Source: Flavobacterium cellulosilyticum
GTDB taxonomy: Bacteria; Bacteroidota; Bacteroidia; Flavobacteriales; Flavobacteriaceae
Assembly: GCF_004349355.1 (NCBI RefSeq)
Contig: NZ_SMFK01000011.1
Coordinates: 58,231-122,230, forward strand
Length of the DNA stretch: 64,000 bases
Direction of reading: 5' to 3'
The position numbers and the translations under genes are program-made. A model generated the notes under the pieces. That model was given only the letters and a program-made list of their open reading frames with translations, did no database searches and was not told the DNA's origin. Positions within the stretch are counted from its first letter, which is position 1, and each line of letters begins with the position of its first letter. Below are positions 62,093 to 64,000 of this stretch, in pieces.

Positions 62093-62815
62093 ATGAAAAA
62101 ATCATTTTTACTATTGCTTTTAATTCCTTTTTTAGGCACAGCACAATTCAATAATCTACTTAAAAAAGCTGCGGACCAAGCGTCTATATTAACAAAATCA
62201 AACTCTAGTTTGGACATTGCTGCCGGACTTAAAGAAGCCTTGAATAAAGGTGTAACAGAACAAGTTTCGAAATTAACCAAGACCGATGGTTTTTATAAAA
62301 ACGAAGCGATAAAGATTTTAATACCAGAAGAATTGATAAAAGTTGACCGTACATTACGCAAAATGGGAATGTCAAGTTTAGCCGATGATGGTATTAGAGC
62401 ATTAAATCGTGCTGCTGAAGATGCTGTAAGAGAAGCAACACCTATTTTTGTTGATGCCATAAAAAAAATCACTATTACTGATGCTAAAAGTATTTTAATG
62501 GGCAGTGATAATGCAGCAACTGCCTATTTACAATCTTCAACATTTTCTCCGTTGTATTCTAAATTTAGTCCAGTTGTGCAAACATCGATTGGAAAAGTTG
62601 GAGCCGACGTTATTTGGGCATCCCTCATTAGTAAATACAACACACTTCCTTTAGTACAAAAAGTAAATCCAGACATTACGGATTATGTAACCAATAAAGC
62701 ACTTGACGGCGTTTTTAAAATGATAGCTGTTGAAGAAAAAAACATTAGAACGGATTTAAACTCTAGGACTTCTGATGTATTAAAAAAAGTTTTTGCATTA
62801 CAAGACAAGAAATAG
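62093..62815 (+). CDS. DUF4197 protein with cleavable signal
   Basis: A 240-residue paralogue of the DUF4197 gene at 60394, with the same landmarks (AAGLKEALNKGVTEQVSKL, FYKNEAIKILIPEEL, EDAVREATPIFVDAI, VEEKNIRTDLNSRTS). Its signal (LLLLLIPFLGTAQF) lacks a lipobox Cys, so it should be released into the periplasm or secreted. It starts 68 bases after purU. A duplication with purU in between, or transposition of one copy, would explain the arrangement. Confidence 0.88.
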   Translation: MKKSFLLLLLIPFLGTAQFNNLLKKAADQASILTKSNSSLDIAAGLKEALNKGVTEQVSKLTKTDGFYKNEAIKILIPEELIKVDRTLRKMGMSSLADDGIRALNRAAEDAVREATPIFVDAIKKITITDAKSILMGSDNAATAYLQSSTFSPLYSKFSPVVQTSIGKVGADVIWASLISKYNTLPLVQKVNPDITDYVTNKALDGVFKMIAVEEKNIRTDLNSRTSDVLKKVFALQDKK

Positions 62816-62894
62816 TGATATAAAGATGTGATTTATAGTTAAAAAATCATCGTTGTCCGATTAAATCTTTTCACAATAGATAAAACGCAATAGA

Positions 62895-63034
62895 TACAGT
62901 CCCTACAGGACAATAGGATTAGATTGACTTGATTTATTTCTACCAATATTTTGCTCTAACGGAGCTTACTTCGTAGAGGTTAAATATTGGTAGTAAGAGA
63001 GTTGTAATATGTGATTTGGCCCCTAGGGACTGTA
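62895..63034. repeat. 140-bp nested palindromic element
   Basis: Outer arms TACAGTCCCTA (62895-62905) and TAGGGACTGTA (63024-63034) are perfect 11-base inverted repeats. Inside lie perfect 12-base arms CTACCAATATTT (62940-62951) and AAATATTGGTAG (62982-62993) around a loop with ACGGAGC and CGTAGAGG. There is no open frame. It resembles a MITE or REP-type element. Confidence 0.75.
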
Positions 63035-63152
63035 CTTTTATAAAGAATTAATTTTATCGGATACTAATTTTAAAAAATAGTGCCATTAAAACTTAACGAA
63101 ACTACAACAAACTTATAACATACCATTAACAGCAAAAAAACCAAAACTACAT

Positions 63153-63160
63153 GATCTTTG
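63153..63160 (+). promoter_or_regulatory. -7-like box of small-RNA unit 1
   Basis: GATCTTTG differs from TAnnTTTG only at the first base; the same deviation (GACCTTTG) is kept in unit 2. ATTAACAG lies about 20 bases upstream in both. Confidence 0.35.
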
Positions 63161-63164
63161 CAGT

Positions 63165-63244
63165 GTAATAAACTGGTTATTTATTATTTGGTTTTGGTTA
63201 GTAAATAAGTTGCCGACATCCATAGGGTGTCGGCATTTTTTTTT
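63165..63244 (+). ncRNA. candidate small RNA, copy 1
   Basis: A predicted transcript of about 80 nt. TAATAAA (63166-63172) pairs with TTTATTA (63180-63186) around a CTGGTTA loop; a conserved U/G linker TGGTTTTGGTTAGT follows. The terminator stem TGCCGACA (63211-63218) with TGTCGGCA (63228-63235) is extended inward by three pairs and followed by nine T. No open frame with a start codon fits. The start is inferred from the box. Confidence 0.55.
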
Positions 63245-63600
63245 CCCTTAATAGAACAAAATAAAAGATCAATTTCAAATAAATATCGTTTTATAAGCAC
63301 TACAGGAATAGATTAATTCTTATCTACAGAACCTATTAGGAGCAATTAAAAGTAATATTTGCATATAGATATACAAAAAAAACGAATAGGTTAGCCTAAT
63401 TTTGATGCTGCTTCACAGTCCGAACTTTCCCTTTTAGCCACAGTGTTACCATTTCTTAAAATAAAGGAAAATTTCTTAACAGGTTGTTTTAAAAATTTCC
63501 GCTCAGTAAATCAAACACACTTTAATTTTCAAACGAAAACTTAACTAATATGCAACAAACTTATAACAAATCATTAACAGTAAAAAACCAAATACTACAT

Positions 63601-63608
63601 GACCTTTG
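63601..63608 (+). promoter_or_regulatory. -7-like box of small-RNA unit 2
   Basis: GACCTTTG, one mismatch from TAnnTTTG, in the same place as in unit 1. Confidence 0.35.
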
Positions 63609-63612
63609 TAAT

Positions 63613-63694
63613 GTAATAAACTGGTTATTTATTATATGGTTTTGGTTAGTTAGTTAAAATGTTGTCGGCATTATAAAATGTCGGCATTTTTTTT
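63613..63694 (+). ncRNA. candidate small RNA, copy 2
   Basis: The 5' hairpin (TAATAAA 63614-63620, loop CTGGTTA, TTTATTA 63628-63634) is identical to copy 1. The terminator arms are TGTCGGCA (63663-63670) and TGTCGGCA (63679-63686), which pair only as RNA, with two G-U wobbles, plus two inner U-A pairs around an AUAA loop; eight T follow. The stem is thus kept despite changes in the left arm and loop relative to copy 1. Confidence 0.55.
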
Positions 63695-63702
63695 GTCCTT
63701 AA

Positions 63703-64000
63703 TGTCCCGTCCTGAAATAGCGATACACAAAAAGTATCCTAATGGAAAAACATGAAGAAACACGCTATGTTAAGCGAACACAAAAAGATTACTCAATGTC
63801 TTTTAAATTACAAATTGTTCAAGAAATTGAGCGAGGTCAGCTCACAGTTACAGAAGCTGCGAAGACTTATGGCATTCAAAATAGAACAACTGTTGTTAAT
63901 TGGCTAAAAAAATTCGGTAACTTTGATTGGGAAAATCAAACACCATTTACTATGTCAAAGTCACCAGAACAAAAGATCATGGAGCTTGAAGCCAAAGTGA
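63703..64000 (+). mobile_element. left end of an IS3-family insertion sequence, cut by the window edge
   Basis: Homology between the two small-RNA units stops after CTTAAT, and a new sequence beginning TGTCCCGTCCTGAAATAGCG follows, a likely terminal inverted repeat. An IS3-type orfA begins 39 bases inside it. The right end, orfB and target duplication lie beyond the window. Confidence 0.75.
63742..64000 (+). CDS. IS3-family transposase OrfA, 3' truncated by window
   Basis: The first 86 codons of a transposase OrfA that binds the IS ends. The reading frame from ATG 63742 gives a basic start (RYVKRTQKDYSMSFKLQIV), then the helix-turn-helix ERGQLTVTEAAKTYGI and RTTVVNWLKKFGNFDW, followed by MSKSPEQKIMELEAKV, the start of the leucine-zipper-like coiled coil. 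In IS3 elements orfB is usually read by a -1 frameshift; that part is outside the window. Whether the element is intact cannot be judged. Confidence 0.88.
   Translation, partial: MEKHEETRYVKRTQKDYSMSFKLQIVQEIERGQLTVTEAAKTYGIQNRTTVVNWLKKFGNFDWENQTPFTMSKSPEQKIMELEAKV

Larger units (their letters stand above)
63091..63249 (+). repeat. direct repeat copy 1 (promoter, hairpin, terminator unit)
   Basis: Aligns base for base, with few changes, to 63539-63700, from ACTTAAC through CAACAAACTTATAACA, ATTAACAG, the box, the hairpin and the terminator to CTTAAT. The high identity across non-coding DNA indicates a duplication with selection or recent origin. Confidence 0.9.
63539..63700 (+). repeat. direct repeat copy 2 (promoter, hairpin, terminator unit)
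   Basis: Second copy of the unit at 63091-63249, with small indels in the A run and before the terminator. It ends three bases before the left end of the IS3-type element. Confidence 0.9.

Noticed and set aside
63167..63249. A trp-leader-like peptide (NWLFIIWFWLV) with several Trp codons before a terminator in both small-RNA units
   Set aside because: No ATG, GTG or TTG start is in frame in either copy, and no tryptophan or other operon follows; the conserved RNA pairing explains the sequence better.
1..64000. Search for tRNA, rRNA, prophage or toxin-antitoxin genes
   Set aside because: No GTTCGA-type T-arm with matching acceptor stem, no rRNA-like block, and no phage or toxin-antitoxin families were recognised by eye; a tRNAscan or Rfam run would be decisive.

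Overview
The window looks like chromosome of a Flavobacterium-type bacterium (Bacteroidota). Supporting signs are the A+T-rich coding and spacer DNA, many TAnnTTTG -7 promoter boxes with little Shine-Dalgarno signal, a type IX secretion-style cell-surface protein, a Bacteroidota-type TonB, type III and type II glutamine synthetases, an OstA-like protein, and spacers filled with short palindromic repeat families of the kind seen in Flavobacteria. No tRNA, rRNA, CRISPR array or prophage was seen. An IS element enters at the right edge.

Layout. 1-5.1 kb: 3' part of asnB, then murB, a family 2 glycosyltransferase overlapping an ECF sigma factor, and a TonB protein. 5.1-10.1 kb: a drug-efflux operon (TetR repressor, TolC, EmrA-like and EmrB-like proteins) behind a near-perfect palindromic operator. 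10.2-18.4 kb: yaaA, an acetyltransferase, a ModF-like ABC protein, rluD-like and PASTA genes, ddl, two small membrane proteins, coaD and phnA. 18.5-24.9 kb: a DEAD-box helicase, NUDIX hydrolase, pyrE, SRPBCC protein, birA, rsfS and ftsH. 24.9-28.2 kb: a phospholipid operon (LUD protein, cdsA, psd, acyl-CoA-binding protein) followed by a lipoprotein Mn-type superoxide dismutase. 28.3-37.8 kb: GH13 amylase, OstA-like protein, aminotransferase, TPR protein, aroE and a sialate O-acetylesterase. 38.2-48.1 kb: DUF1508 protein, purM, DUF4242 protein, a TPR adenylate cyclase, the divergent pair glnN (GSIII) and GSII, and terC. 48.1-56.2 kb: a lipoprotein, a 1674-residue surface protein with ten 80-residue repeats, and an isolated type III polyketide synthase, with long A+T-rich gaps. 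56.7-62.8 kb: icmF (fused acyl-CoA mutase) and purU flanked by two DUF4197 paralogues. 62.8-64.0 kb: a nested palindrome, a duplicated small-RNA-like unit and the start of an IS3-family element.

The clearest functional units are the self-regulated efflux operon, the membrane-lipid operon and the divergent glutamine synthetases. The most novel signal is the pair of roughly 155 bp units at 63.09-63.25 and 63.54-63.70 kb. Each has a promoter-like box, an identical 5' hairpin, a conserved linker and an intrinsic terminator. The two terminator stems differ at two pairs, yet both still pair as plus-strand RNA through G-U wobbles. This suggests a duplicated, undescribed small RNA of about 80 nt. All functional calls come from reading motifs; no database search was run.
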